Below, one piece after another: positions 33,997-41,169 of a DNA stretch of 41,169 nt. Source of the stretch: JANQPX01 sp051010395 (lineage in GTDB: Bacteria > Pseudomonadota > Alphaproteobacteria > Geminicoccales > Geminicoccaceae); contig JBPCVQ010000012.1 in assembly GCA_051010395.1 (NCBI GenBank), positions 1 to 41,169 of the forward strand, in the 5' to 3' direction. The position numbers were made by a program, and so were the translations under genes. Below the pieces are notes generated by a model, which saw only the letters and a list, made by a program, of their open reading frames with translations, ran no database searches and was not told where the DNA came from. How positions within the stretch are numbered: position 1 is the first letter of the stretch; each line of letters starts with the position of its first letter.

Positions 33997-35025
33997 CTAG
34001 ACCAGTACCGGCGCATCATCCCGCAGCAACCCCTCTGCCTTCAACTCTGCCCAGCAATCGGCCGGTATCTCGGTCTGAAAATACGACAGATTCTGCTCGA
34101 CCTCGTCTGCGGAGACCGCGCCTGGAATGATCGCCGTGATGCTTGGGTGACCGAGTGGAAACTGCAGCGCTGCCGCCTGCAAAGGAACGTCGTAGCGGCC
34201 GCACACCGTCTGTATGCCGCGAACCTTCTCGAGAGTTTCCTTCGAGGCCGGTGCATAGTTGTATTTCGCACCCTCCACCGGGCCCGTGGCGAGAATGCCT
34301 GAGGCATAGGGGGAACCGATGATGATGCCTGTGCCGCTGGCATCGCAGCGCGGAAACGCCTCGTCCAGCGGTGCCTGGTCCACCAGCGTATAGGGCATGG
34401 CGACCAGGAAGAAATCGAGATCGAAGCGGTCGAGGAATTGGGTGATCATCTGGCCTTCGTTGATGCCGGCGCCAAAACCCTTGATGTCGTGTGACGACTT
34501 CAGCTCATCGAGGGCTTTGATCCCGCCGCCAGCCTCCAGTTGCCGAAAGCATCCCTCGATGCCGGCATCGTCACCATGATATTGGATGTCGATGTCGTGG
34601 ATCACCAGGAGATCGACCCGCGTCAGGCCGAGACGCATGAGGCTGTCCTCATAGGAGCGCATCACACCGTCATAGGAATAGTCGAAGCGCAGCTGAAAGG
34701 GCAGGCCGCCCGCCCAGATGCTCGGCGGCGCATTGTCGGGATCATCAGGCCGGTTGTAGACCCGGCCGACCTTGGTCGAAATGGTGAACGCCCGCGACGG
34801 GCGCTGGCGCAGGAAGTGGCCGAGCCGATGCTCGGCGAGTGTGTTCCCATACCAGGGAGCCGTGTCGAAATAGCGAACACCGCCACAATACGCTGCATCG
34901 AAAGTCGCCTCGACCCGATCCTCCGAAAGATGCTCCCAAAGATTGCCCATGGGCGCACTGCCCATGCCGAAACAGGTCAGCTCAAGCCCGGTCTTGCCCA
35001 GCATTCTCGTCGTCGATGCATCCAC
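33997..35025 (-). CDS. Aldo/keto reductase (D-threo-aldose 1-dehydrogenase-like)
   Basis: A cytoplasmic NAD(P)-dependent oxidoreductase of about 342 residues. The catalytic tetrad is complete: D54 and Y59 (YFDTAPWYG), K85 (STKVGR) and H143 (VIHDID). The MGNLWEHLSEDRVEATFDAAYC-type start and the CDASGTGIIIGSPYASGILATG-type segment fit the aldose/L-fucose dehydrogenase and pyridoxal dehydrogenase branch. GTG 35025 is chosen for its AGGGAGAG ribosome-binding site; an ATG seven codons upstream lacks one. It could oxidise the imported sugar to a lactone, making the sugar acid used by the downstream enolase-superfamily enzyme 87 bases away. Confidence 0.88.
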   Translation of the reverse strand: MDASTTRMLGKTGLELTCFGMGSAPMGNLWEHLSEDRVEATFDAAYCGGVRYFDTAPWYGNTLAEHRLGHFLRQRPSRAFTISTKVGRVYNRPDDPDNAPPSIWAGGLPFQLRFDYSYDGVMRSYEDSLMRLGLTRVDLLVIHDIDIQYHGDDAGIEGCFRQLEAGGGIKALDELKSSHDIKGFGAGINEGQMITQFLDRFDLDFFLVAMPYTLVDQAPLDEAFPRCDASGTGIIIGSPYASGILATGPVEGAKYNYAPASKETLEKVRGIQTVCGRYDVPLQAAALQFPLGHPSITAIIPGAVSADEVEQNLSYFQTEIPADCWAELKAEGLLRDDAPVLV

Positions 35026-35080
35026 GGCGTCTCTCCCTGGTCTCAAATGGTTCGAACGTAGTGCGTCCTATGCACTTGAT

Positions 35081-35308
35081 CTATGCAGCCTGAGCGAAGG
35101 TGATGTCCATTCTCGCTTGCGCTGGTGTCCGGTAGCCGATGCTCGAGTGGCGTTGTCGGCGATTGTAGAAGATCTCGATGTACTCGAAGAGTGCGGCCCT
35201 GGCTTCACGCCGGGTGATGAGCCGGGTCCGATGCACGAGCTCGGTTTTGAGCGAGCTAAAGAAGCTTTCCATGGGAGTGTTGTCGAGACAATTGCCTTTG
35301 CGGCTCAT
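35081..35308 (-). pseudogene. IS3-family transposase, C-terminal remnant
   Basis: About 75 residues match the end of IS3-type OrfB: SRKGNCLDNTPMESFFSSLK, then TELVH, EARAALFEYIEIFYNRRQRH and SSIGYRTPAQ. The last catalytic glutamate (MESFF) is present, but everything before it, including both aspartates, is absent. Upstream the frame continues for 40 codons into unrelated sequence, so the breakpoint is near 35308. It sits just before the aldo/keto reductase gene and opposite the aromatic genes. Confidence 0.85.
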
Positions 35309-35464
35309 GTCGTCCCTACAGGTCGGTATCCTATCTACCGCCATGGTCCCGGCTTCAGGGACCAACGTCACTATTCTCAGCTGTGGGGTGATGTTGCTAT
35401 CGACTACGAACTCGGCAAGCTCGTTCAAGCAGTGCTCACCTGATCACACCGGTAGCTGGCAAGA

Positions 35465-35503
35465 AATCACCATATCATGATAAATTACGATCATATGGTG
35501 ATT
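35465..35503. promoter_or_regulatory. Perfect 11-base inverted repeat upstream of the aromatic genes
   Basis: AATCACCATAT (35465-35475) and ATATGGTGATT (35493-35503) are perfect arms around a 17-base AT-rich spacer, 45 bases before the dioxygenase start. It looks like an operator for a dimeric regulator. TTTTTT follows at 35505, so a rho-independent terminator for transcripts from the left is the alternative. Confidence 0.5.
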
Positions 35504-35547
35504 GTTTTTTCGATATTGGCGTTGTCGAGGAGAGAGGGGCAAAAGCT

Positions 35548-36549
35548 TTGGCGATATGTGCGCTTGGCTATCTGGGGGTTCGCTCCGGTCGGCTCGAAGA
35601 TTGGGCCGATTTCGCCGAGAAACTTCTGGGCATGCAGAAGGTGGATCGCGGGCCGGGCGCTCTCAGCTTTCGGATGGATGATCGTAAGCAGCGCCTCGTC
35701 GTCTCAGGCGAGACGGACGCCGTCCCCGGTACAATAGACGGGACTGATGGTCTGGCGTTCATGGGTTGGGAGGTGGATCACAAGGATGATCTCCAGGCCT
35801 ATGCCGCACGGCTGGACCGAGCGGGCGTCGCGGTGACGTTGGCGCCGTCGGCGCTGGCCGATCGGCGCTTTGTCGGCGAGATGATTTATTTCCATGATCC
35901 CGCCGGCAATCGCATCGAGCTGTTCGCCGATCCGATGATCGACAGCGAGCCCTTCAAGCCTGGCCGTCCCCATAGCGGGTTCAAGACCGGTCCCTGCGGC
36001 ATGGGGCACGCCGTTCTGCATGTGAAGGATGCCAATTCCCTCGTCCCGTTCTATCGCGATCTCCTGGATTTCAAGCTCAGCGATTTCGGGCTGAAGCCGA
36101 TCCCTCTCTATTTCTTCCATGTTAACGGACGGCACCACAGCTTCGCCCTGATCGGTTCCGGCAAAGCCGGGTTCCATCACTTCATGATCGAATTCGGAAC
36201 GATGGATGATGTCGGCCAGTGCTATGATCTCGCCCAGCAGAAGGACGGCGCCATCGCCTATTCGCTCGGACGTCACACCAATGACTGGATGACCTCGTTC
36301 TACGCGCACACACCGTCCGGCTTCTTCGTCGAGAACGGCTGGGGCGGGCGGATCATCGATCCGAAGACCTGGGAACCCCATGAAACCGATACCGGGCCGA
36401 GCTTCTGGGGCCATGAGCGCTACTACCTGCCGGAAGAAGAGCGGGCGAAGTTCCGAGAGATGCGCCTCGATCTCGCAGCCCGCGGTCAGCAGGGCCCGCC
36501 GATCGTCGATTGTCCCTGGCTATACGGACAACTCGGCAAGACCTCCTGA
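35548..36549 (+). CDS. Type I extradiol ring-cleavage dioxygenase (VOC fold, BphC-like)
   Basis: Opens a catechol-type ring next to the hydroxyls using Fe(II) and oxygen. The 333-residue protein has two VOC domains. The first (1-130) starts LGYLGVRSGRLEDWADFAEK; the second (150-270) holds the metal triad: His154 (GMGHAVLHV), a His at 210-211 (FHHFMIEFG) and Glu262 (FFVENGWGG). TTG 35548 is the start, with GGAGAGAGGGG about 9 bases upstream; the family start follows directly. A flavin hydroxylase gene lies 30 bases downstream, so hydroxylation and ring cleavage appear to be co-expressed. Confidence 0.9.
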   Translation: MAICALGYLGVRSGRLEDWADFAEKLLGMQKVDRGPGALSFRMDDRKQRLVVSGETDAVPGTIDGTDGLAFMGWEVDHKDDLQAYAARLDRAGVAVTLAPSALADRRFVGEMIYFHDPAGNRIELFADPMIDSEPFKPGRPHSGFKTGPCGMGHAVLHVKDANSLVPFYRDLLDFKLSDFGLKPIPLYFFHVNGRHHSFALIGSGKAGFHHFMIEFGTMDDVGQCYDLAQQKDGAIAYSLGRHTNDWMTSFYAHTPSGFFVENGWGGRIIDPKTWEPHETDTGPSFWGHERYYLPEEERAKFREMRLDLAARGQQGPPIVDCPWLYGQLGKTS

Positions 36550-36579
36550 CGGTATGACCTGCAGTCCTGAGGACCCATC

Positions 36580-38058
36580 ATGATCGCGCCTCAGCCGACG
36601 GATCATGACGTCGTCGTCATCGGGCTCGGGCCGACCGGCGCCACGCTCGCCAACCTCCTTGGGCTTTGCGGCCTGTCGGTGCTCGTTATGGAGCGCGCTG
36701 CGGAAATCTATCCGTTGCCGAGGGCCGTGCATTTCGACGACGAGGCCATGCGCGTCTTTCAGACCATCGGCATCGCGGACGCCGTTTTCGAGAAGACGAC
36801 CGTCAACAAGGGCACACGCTTCGTCGATCCGGACGGAACGATCCTCCTCGACTGGCCACGTCCGCAGGAGCTTTCGGTTCATGGCTGGCATCCGAGCTAC
36901 CGGTTTCATCAGCCGGAACTGGAGGAGGAACTGCGTCGGGCGCTGCAAGACTATGCGAGCATAGACGTCAAGCTCGGCCATGCTGCGGAACGCATCATGG
37001 ACCACGGCGATCATGTCACCGTCAGCTACCGAGACCGGGAAACCGATGCGCGTCACCACGCGACCACGAAGTATGTCGTCGGCTGCGATGGCACCAGGTC
37101 CCTGGTACGCGAGGTCATGGGCACGGCGATGCATCAGCTCGGCTTCGAGCAGCGCTGGCTGGTGGTCGATCTCCTCTTGAAGCGGGAGAAGCCGGAACTC
37201 GGGAAATTCACGCTTCAATTCTGCGATCCGGTTCGTCCGGCCACCTATTGCTGCAATCCGGGCAATCGCCGGCGCTGGGAGTTTGCGCTCCTGGAAGGTG
37301 AAGACGACCAGGAGATGTCCAGGCCAGATACGGTCTGGCGGCTTTTGAGCCGATGGCTGTCCGAGGCAGAGGCCGATCTGGAGCGGCAGGCCATCTACAG
37401 CTTTCAATCCGCGGTCGCCAAGGCCTGGAGGCAGGGGCGTCTGCTGCTAGCCGGCGATGCCGCCCATCTGACGCCGCCCTTCATGGGGCAGGGCATGTGC
37501 GCCGGAATCCGGGACGCCGCCAATCTCGCCTGGAAGCTGGCGCTTTGCTGCAAGGACCATGCCGATGAGACGCTGCTCGATACTTATCAAAGCGAGCGGC
37601 ATTCGAACGCCGCCAGCTATGTCGAAACCGCCGTCAATATGGGAAAGCTGGTCAATCGCATGGGCGCTGAATATGCGTCCAAGCTCGGTGACAGTTCGGG
37701 GAATGGCGCGGCCTTGATGCAAAGCCTCCAATTGAAGCTCGGCCCGGGCCTGGGCAATGTCGCCGATGAGACCAGGGGCGGGCTCTTTCCGCAGCCAAGG
37801 CTGAGCAGTGGTCAGTTGATGGACGATCTAATCGGCTATCAGCCCGTCCTGATCGTCGACGGCGAAATGGTCGACCGCCAGATCCCCGCGGACCTGCAGG
37901 TGGTCGCCACCGGTGACGAGCCGGCGCTCAAACCCATCCTTTCCGACATGGGAGCCACGGCAGTCCTGATCAGACCGGATCGCTATGTTCTCGGCAGTGC
38001 AAGGACTAGGGGCGCCCTGGATCGCTTGATCGACGATGCTTGGTCGTCCTTCCGGTGA
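36580..38058 (+). CDS. FAD-dependent aromatic hydroxylase (MhpA/resorcinol hydroxylase-like)
   Basis: A class A flavoprotein monooxygenase of 492 residues that would add a hydroxyl to a phenolic ring using NAD(P)H and oxygen. It has the FAD motif GLGPTGATLANLLG (15-28), the middle DG motif (VVGCDGTRSLVRE) and the GD motif (LLLAGDAAHLTPPFMGQGMC). The N-terminal half is closest in feel to 3-(3-hydroxyphenyl)propionate hydroxylase MhpA. The end forms the thioredoxin-like C-terminal domain of this subgroup. It follows the extradiol dioxygenase gene and would make the catechol that enzyme cleaves. The true substrate is not known. Confidence 0.9.
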   Translation: MIAPQPTDHDVVVIGLGPTGATLANLLGLCGLSVLVMERAAEIYPLPRAVHFDDEAMRVFQTIGIADAVFEKTTVNKGTRFVDPDGTILLDWPRPQELSVHGWHPSYRFHQPELEEELRRALQDYASIDVKLGHAAERIMDHGDHVTVSYRDRETDARHHATTKYVVGCDGTRSLVREVMGTAMHQLGFEQRWLVVDLLLKREKPELGKFTLQFCDPVRPATYCCNPGNRRRWEFALLEGEDDQEMSRPDTVWRLLSRWLSEAEADLERQAIYSFQSAVAKAWRQGRLLLAGDAAHLTPPFMGQGMCAGIRDAANLAWKLALCCKDHADETLLDTYQSERHSNAASYVETAVNMGKLVNRMGAEYASKLGDSSGNGAALMQSLQLKLGPGLGNVADETRGGLFPQPRLSSGQLMDDLIGYQPVLIVDGEMVDRQIPADLQVVATGDEPALKPILSDMGATAVLIRPDRYVLGSARTRGALDRLIDDAWSSFR

Positions 38059-38082
38059 TCCAGGCGCCTCCTTGCCGGCTGA

Positions 38083-39051
38083 TCAGGCGCTGATCACGTT
38101 GCTCCCGAAATACTGAAACTCCTGGTTCATGCCGGCGATACCGTCCGCAGCCAGCTTGAGCGTGGCGTTGTCGAGCTTGGTGAAGCTCTTTTGACTTTCC
38201 ACCCATTCATCGGCAGGGGCGAGCGTGCTCAAGGTGAGTGTCGTCGCCTCGTTCAGATAGTGGGTGGGAATGACCATCTTGGGCTTCAGCCGCTCGACGA
38301 TCGCGTTGCCCTGCTCATAGCTCAAAATATGCTCCGAGCCGTCGACGGGCAGGGTCAATACATCGATCCGGCCCAGCGCTTCCCAGACATTCTCCGGCGG
38401 ATTATGCCGGTTGTCGCCCCAGATCAGGGTTCTGATCCCGCCGGTCTCGACCACATACATCACCATATCCATATGGCCGGGATTATCGGGCGGGCAGGCG
38501 TTCTGACCGAATTCCGCGAGCGCATTGGTCCACTGATACCAGCCGGGCGCCTCGCAGGCATGCTTGTCGGCGATGCCGGTGATGCTCACATCCGCAAAGC
38601 TCCAAGCGCCGATCATGCGATCGAGCACCATGGTCGCCTCGGGACGAAACAGCGCGTCGTGATCGAAATGTGCATGGGTCGACATGGCGACATCGACCAC
38701 CACCTTCGGAAACTCGTTCGGATACCAAAGCCCCCAGGCGCCCGATGGGTCATTGCGCCAGGGGTCGAACATGATGCTCAGCCCACCCGGCGAGGTGATC
38801 CGAAACGCGCAATGCCCGAAATAATCAATCGTCACCTCCCCGGTGCTGGTGCTGGCAGCACCAGTTGGACTTTGCAGATCGAGGATGTGGTTGTTGTTAC
38901 CGGGCTGCATCCAGGCGGCGGATTGGGCGGATGCCGTCTTCACGCCTGCGGCAAGACCCGCGGCAAGCGTACCCGCTCCGGCCGCTGCTCCGAGCAGCCC
39001 GCGCCTGCTGACGGATGGTTCATTGCTGTCGTTGTCGGATCGATCGGTCAT
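38083..39051 (-). CDS. Tat-exported metallo-beta-lactamase-fold hydrolase (UlaG-like)
   Basis: A 322-residue protein with a Tat signal (SVSRRGLLGAAAGAGTLAAG) that would place it in the periplasm. The body is a metallo-beta-lactamase fold of the UlaG/YcbX-like type: IDYFGHCAFRI, the metal motif H126-A-H128-F-D130-H131 (STHAHFDHDALF), a WGDNRH segment and a late VIPTHYLNEA histidine. Most relatives of this type are cytoplasmic, so Tat export is notable. The substrate is unknown. It is convergent with the aromatic hydroxylase gene, with only 24 bases between stops. Confidence 0.87.
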   Translation of the reverse strand: MTDRSDNDSNEPSVSRRGLLGAAAGAGTLAAGLAAGVKTASAQSAAWMQPGNNNHILDLQSPTGAASTSTGEVTIDYFGHCAFRITSPGGLSIMFDPWRNDPSGAWGLWYPNEFPKVVVDVAMSTHAHFDHDALFRPEATMVLDRMIGAWSFADVSITGIADKHACEAPGWYQWTNALAEFGQNACPPDNPGHMDMVMYVVETGGIRTLIWGDNRHNPPENVWEALGRIDVLTLPVDGSEHILSYEQGNAIVERLKPKMVIPTHYLNEATTLTLSTLAPADEWVESQKSFTKLDNATLKLAADGIAGMNQEFQYFGSNVISA

Positions 39052-39155
39052 GGCATGGCCTCCCCAGGTTTATTGTCTTTCAACAATAGCCCGTTTGCAG
39101 GGAAGGGGAAGGTAAAGGCACGGGCGAAACGTCGACGTTACATGTAGCCATCGCG

Positions 39156-39168
39156 AACCTGGCCGCCA
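39156..39168. repeat. 13-base repeat near pheA 3' end
   Basis: AACCTGGCCGCCA is identical to 19059-19071. At this length chance recurrence is possible, but both copies lie just beyond minus-strand gene ends. Confidence 0.3.
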
Positions 39169-39181
39169 GTCTCAGGCAAGT

Positions 39182-40090
39182 TCAGGCAGCGCCGCCCCGG
39201 CGCCTGAAGGGGTGGGCGGGGTAGGTGCCCAATGGTTCGACGGCGTGGGAGAAGAAGCGGAGTTCGTCCATGGCGTTCTTGACGCCGGTTTCCGAGGGGT
39301 GGCCCAGGATCTCGGCGTAGAACTGCGCCTGGTTGAACTCGGCGTCGACATAGCTCTCCAGCTTCAGCATGTTGACGCCGTTGGTCGCAAAGCCGCCAAG
39401 CGCCTTATAGAGGGCTGCGGGTACGCTTTGCACCTGGAAGAAGAAGCTCATGATGGTCGGCCGGTCGGGATCGAAACCGGGGTCCAGCGGTTCCGGCGCC
39501 AGGATCACGAAGCGTGTGGTGTTGTGATCAGCGTCTTCGATGTCGGACTTCAGGATCTCCAGGCCGTGGATCTTGGCGGCCAGCCTTGAGGCGATGGCCG
39601 CCTGGGACGGGTCTTTGACCGCAGCAACCTCGGCGGCGGCACCGGCCGTATCGGCGTGTACCCTTGCCGATACCGGCAAGTCCCTCAGGAGTTTCCGGCA
39701 CTGGTTCAGGGCATGCACGTGTGAATGCACGATCTTGAGCTGATCGATCCGGGTTCCGGGCAGGGCCAGAAGATGGTGGTTAACCCGCTGGAAATGCTCG
39801 CCGGTGATGTGCAGTCCTGAGCGCGGCATCAAGTGGTGCACATCGGCGACGCGCCCGGCGACCGAATTGTCGATCGCGATCATCGCGCGCTCGGTTCGCC
39901 GCTCGCTGACCGCCGTGAAGGCCTCGTCGAAGGTCTCGGCCGGAACCGGTTCGAATTCCGGACAGGCTTGTTGACACGCCATATGCGAATAAGCGCCCGG
40001 CTGGCCTTGAAAGGCGATCTTCAGCGGCGTTTGTTCAGCATCGGAAATGGTGATCGTCTCCTTTTCGGAGGCGCCGGCGACCTGGTCCAT
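39182..40090 (-). CDS. pheA: Prephenate dehydratase
   Basis: Converts prephenate to phenylpyruvate in phenylalanine synthesis. The 302-residue single-function enzyme has the catalytic domain start IAFQGQPGAYSHMA and the NTTRFVIL motif with the key threonine. A C-terminal ACT domain for phenylalanine feedback contains KLESYVDAEFNQAQFYAEI. No chorismate mutase domain is fused. The N-terminal 20 or so residues before PLKIAF are variable, so the exact start is uncertain. It lies 47 bases after kdsB on the same strand, an order common in alphaproteobacteria. Confidence 0.94.
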   Translation of the reverse strand: MDQVAGASEKETITISDAEQTPLKIAFQGQPGAYSHMACQQACPEFEPVPAETFDEAFTAVSERRTERAMIAIDNSVAGRVADVHHLMPRSGLHITGEHFQRVNHHLLALPGTRIDQLKIVHSHVHALNQCRKLLRDLPVSARVHADTAGAAAEVAAVKDPSQAAIASRLAAKIHGLEILKSDIEDADHNTTRFVILAPEPLDPGFDPDRPTIMSFFFQVQSVPAALYKALGGFATNGVNMLKLESYVDAEFNQAQFYAEILGHPSETGVKNAMDELRFFSHAVEPLGTYPAHPFRRRGGAA

Positions 40091-40137
40091 GGAAAGAGGC
40101 TTCTTCTTCGAGGTTGTTTTCTGACTTTAAAGTACGA

Positions 40138-40899
40138 CTAGCCTAGAATTCGTCGAGCTTCATTCAGTTGCTCGTGAGTATCGACACCCAGCGGAACGGT
40201 GTCAACGCGCGCTACGCCGATGCTCATGCCATGCTCCAGCGCGCGCAGTTGCTCCAGGCGCTCACGTCGCTCGAGTGGGCTCGGTGGCAGGGCCGCAAAG
40301 CGTTCCAGGGCAGCGCGTTGATAGGCGTAGATGCCGATGTGATGGTAGACGGGGCCAGGTCCCGCCGGCGCCGTCGCCCGCGTGAAATAGAGGGCGCGTC
40401 CAAGTCCTGTGTCGACCGGACCGCTGTTTGAAGTGAAGGCGATGATCGCCTTCACCACGCTCGGGTCGTCGCGCTCGGCGGGGTCGGTGGTGGCGACCGC
40501 AAGCGTGGCGATATCGGTGCCGAGGAGGTCGAGTGGGCGAAGCACGGCTTTCAAAAGGGAGGGATCGATGGTCGGCAGATCGCCCTGCAGGTTGACCACG
40601 CGCTGGTAGCGCCGGTCGGGGTCGATTTCGGCGAGTACCGCCGTGATCCGATCGCTGCCGGACGGCAGATCCGGGTCGGTCATGACAGCTTCGCCGCCAT
40701 GCTCGGCGATGGCGTCGGCAATCGCCTGGTCGCCGGCGGCCACGGCCACCCGACCGATATCGGCCTCCAATGCCCGTTTCCAGACCTGGACGATCATCGG
40801 CAGACCGTTGATATCGGCAAGCGGTTTGTCAGGGAGGCGCGACGACGCAAGACGTGCTGGGATCAAAACGATGGTGTTCGCTGGATCGCGCGCGGTCAC
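40138..40899 (-). CDS. kdsB: 3-deoxy-manno-octulosonate cytidylyltransferase
   Basis: Makes CMP-KDO, the activated sugar for the lipopolysaccharide inner core. The 253-residue protein has the nucleotide-binding start VLIPARLASSRLPDKPLADI, then VNLQGDLPTIDP with its metal-binding Asp, and the YFTRA segment followed by YHHIGIYAYQRAALERF. GTG 40899 is the start, with AAAGGAG 8 bases upstream. Presence of kdsB shows a KDO-containing outer membrane. It is followed by pheA and is divergent from the cytochrome c gene. Confidence 0.95.
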   Translation of the reverse strand: MTARDPANTIVLIPARLASSRLPDKPLADINGLPMIVQVWKRALEADIGRVAVAAGDQAIADAIAEHGGEAVMTDPDLPSGSDRITAVLAEIDPDRRYQRVVNLQGDLPTIDPSLLKAVLRPLDLLGTDIATLAVATTDPAERDDPSVVKAIIAFTSNSGPVDTGLGRALYFTRATAPAGPGPVYHHIGIYAYQRAALERFAALPPSPLERRERLEQLRALEHGMSIGVARVDTVPLGVDTHEQLNEARRILG

Positions 40900-41014
40900 G
40901 GGAAGATCTCCTTTCGAACAATCATGTCGTCGATATCATGGCCGATACCGTCTGCGTCTGGGACAAACGGTCGCGATGATCGGTCGACAAAGAAAACAGG
41001 GCTTGCCCGCACCG

Positions 41015-41030
41015 TTAAAAATCTGTTTAC
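41015..41030. promoter_or_regulatory. Possible CtrA-like site upstream of the cytochrome gene
   Basis: TTAAAAATCTGTTTAC resembles the CtrA pattern TTAA-N7-TTAA(C) with one mismatch in the second half. It lies 50 bases before the cytochrome c start. The match is weak. Confidence 0.2.
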
Positions 41031-41080
41031 CGTCACAAGCTATACTCAGTGTTTCAACCGCGTGGGCAGACGGCTTCGCT

Positions 41081-41169
41081 ATGGCATCTTCGCTTGAGAC
41101 CAACAAGATCCTCGCTGCAATTCTCACAGCCGGCATCTTTGCTTCCGGTGCGGGCGTGGTGTCGAGGAT
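41081..41169 (+). CDS. Membrane-anchored c-type cytochrome, N-terminal fragment (CycM-like)
   Basis: The visible 29 residues begin MASSLETNKILAAILTAGIF, a short polar start followed by a hydrophobic anchor. This is the pattern of CycM-type cytochromes (cytochrome c552) that sit next to kdsB and pheA in many alphaproteobacteria. The haem-binding CxxCH would lie beyond the window edge and is not seen. The call rests on the N-terminal resemblance and gene order. Confidence 0.65.
   Translation, partial: MASSLETNKILAAILTAGIFASGAGVVSR

Noticed and set aside
38191..39147. 318-codon open frame on the plus strand
   Set aside because: Antisense to the Tat metallo-hydrolase gene, which has intact motifs; no family in the antisense translation.
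1..41169. tRNA, rRNA, CRISPR array or phage genes
   Set aside because: I looked for cloverleaf-type arms, regularly spaced direct repeats and phage structural genes by eye and found none; a covariance-model search was not possible.

Overview
The window reads as chromosomal DNA of a GC-rich alphaproteobacterium, probably of the Rhodospirillales/Geminicoccales kind, although I could not test the placement by alignment. The grounds are high third-position GC, TRAP transporters with Tat-exported receptors, a psd-pssA phospholipid pair, a DUF1127 small protein, and a pheA-kdsB-membrane cytochrome c group at the right end. I saw no rRNA, tRNA, CRISPR array or phage genes.

Layout. 1-1706: end of an unknown gene overlapping an acyl-CoA synthetase. 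1707-2530: gene-poor, holding a MITE-like inverted repeat and the first copy of a dispersed palindrome. 2531-4831 (minus): phosphatidylserine decarboxylase, phosphatidylserine synthase and a third CDP-alcohol phosphatidyltransferase. 5167-9218: aquaporin, a catalytically degenerate ABC ATPase, an HxlR-type regulator divergent from a small tautomerase across a nested palindrome, a DUF1127 protein and a membrane protein. 9433-15055: D-amino-acid dehydrogenase, RidA and a complete TRAP transporter whose receptor resembles alpha-keto-acid binders, a plausible D-amino-acid/keto-acid module. 15115-20692 (minus): a secreted peptidoglycan-binding/Sel1 protein, a class I glutamine amidotransferase, IlvD and a Tat-exported glucan biosynthesis protein.

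20905-24130 is the most unusual part. Two tandem TAXI-type TRAP solute receptors lie here with no permease. One is fused to an OmpA-like peptidoglycan-binding domain. The other has a proline-rich tail instead. Both end in nearly the same nine residues. The flanking DNA is AT-rich and gene-poor, with small hypothetical genes and a DUF3137-like membrane protein up to 26482.

26657-38058 is accessory catabolic DNA: a decayed IS630 element, a CUT2 sugar ABC transporter (ATPase, permease, receptor), an acetyltransferase, two unknown proteins (one secreted), an enolase-superfamily acid-sugar dehydratase candidate, an aldo/keto reductase, an IS3 remnant, and an aromatic pair (extradiol dioxygenase and FAD hydroxylase) behind a perfect palindrome. 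38083-41169 holds a Tat-exported metallo-beta-lactamase-fold protein, then pheA and kdsB, and the start of a membrane-anchored cytochrome c.

Function calls rest on motifs and remembered family features; no database search was run.
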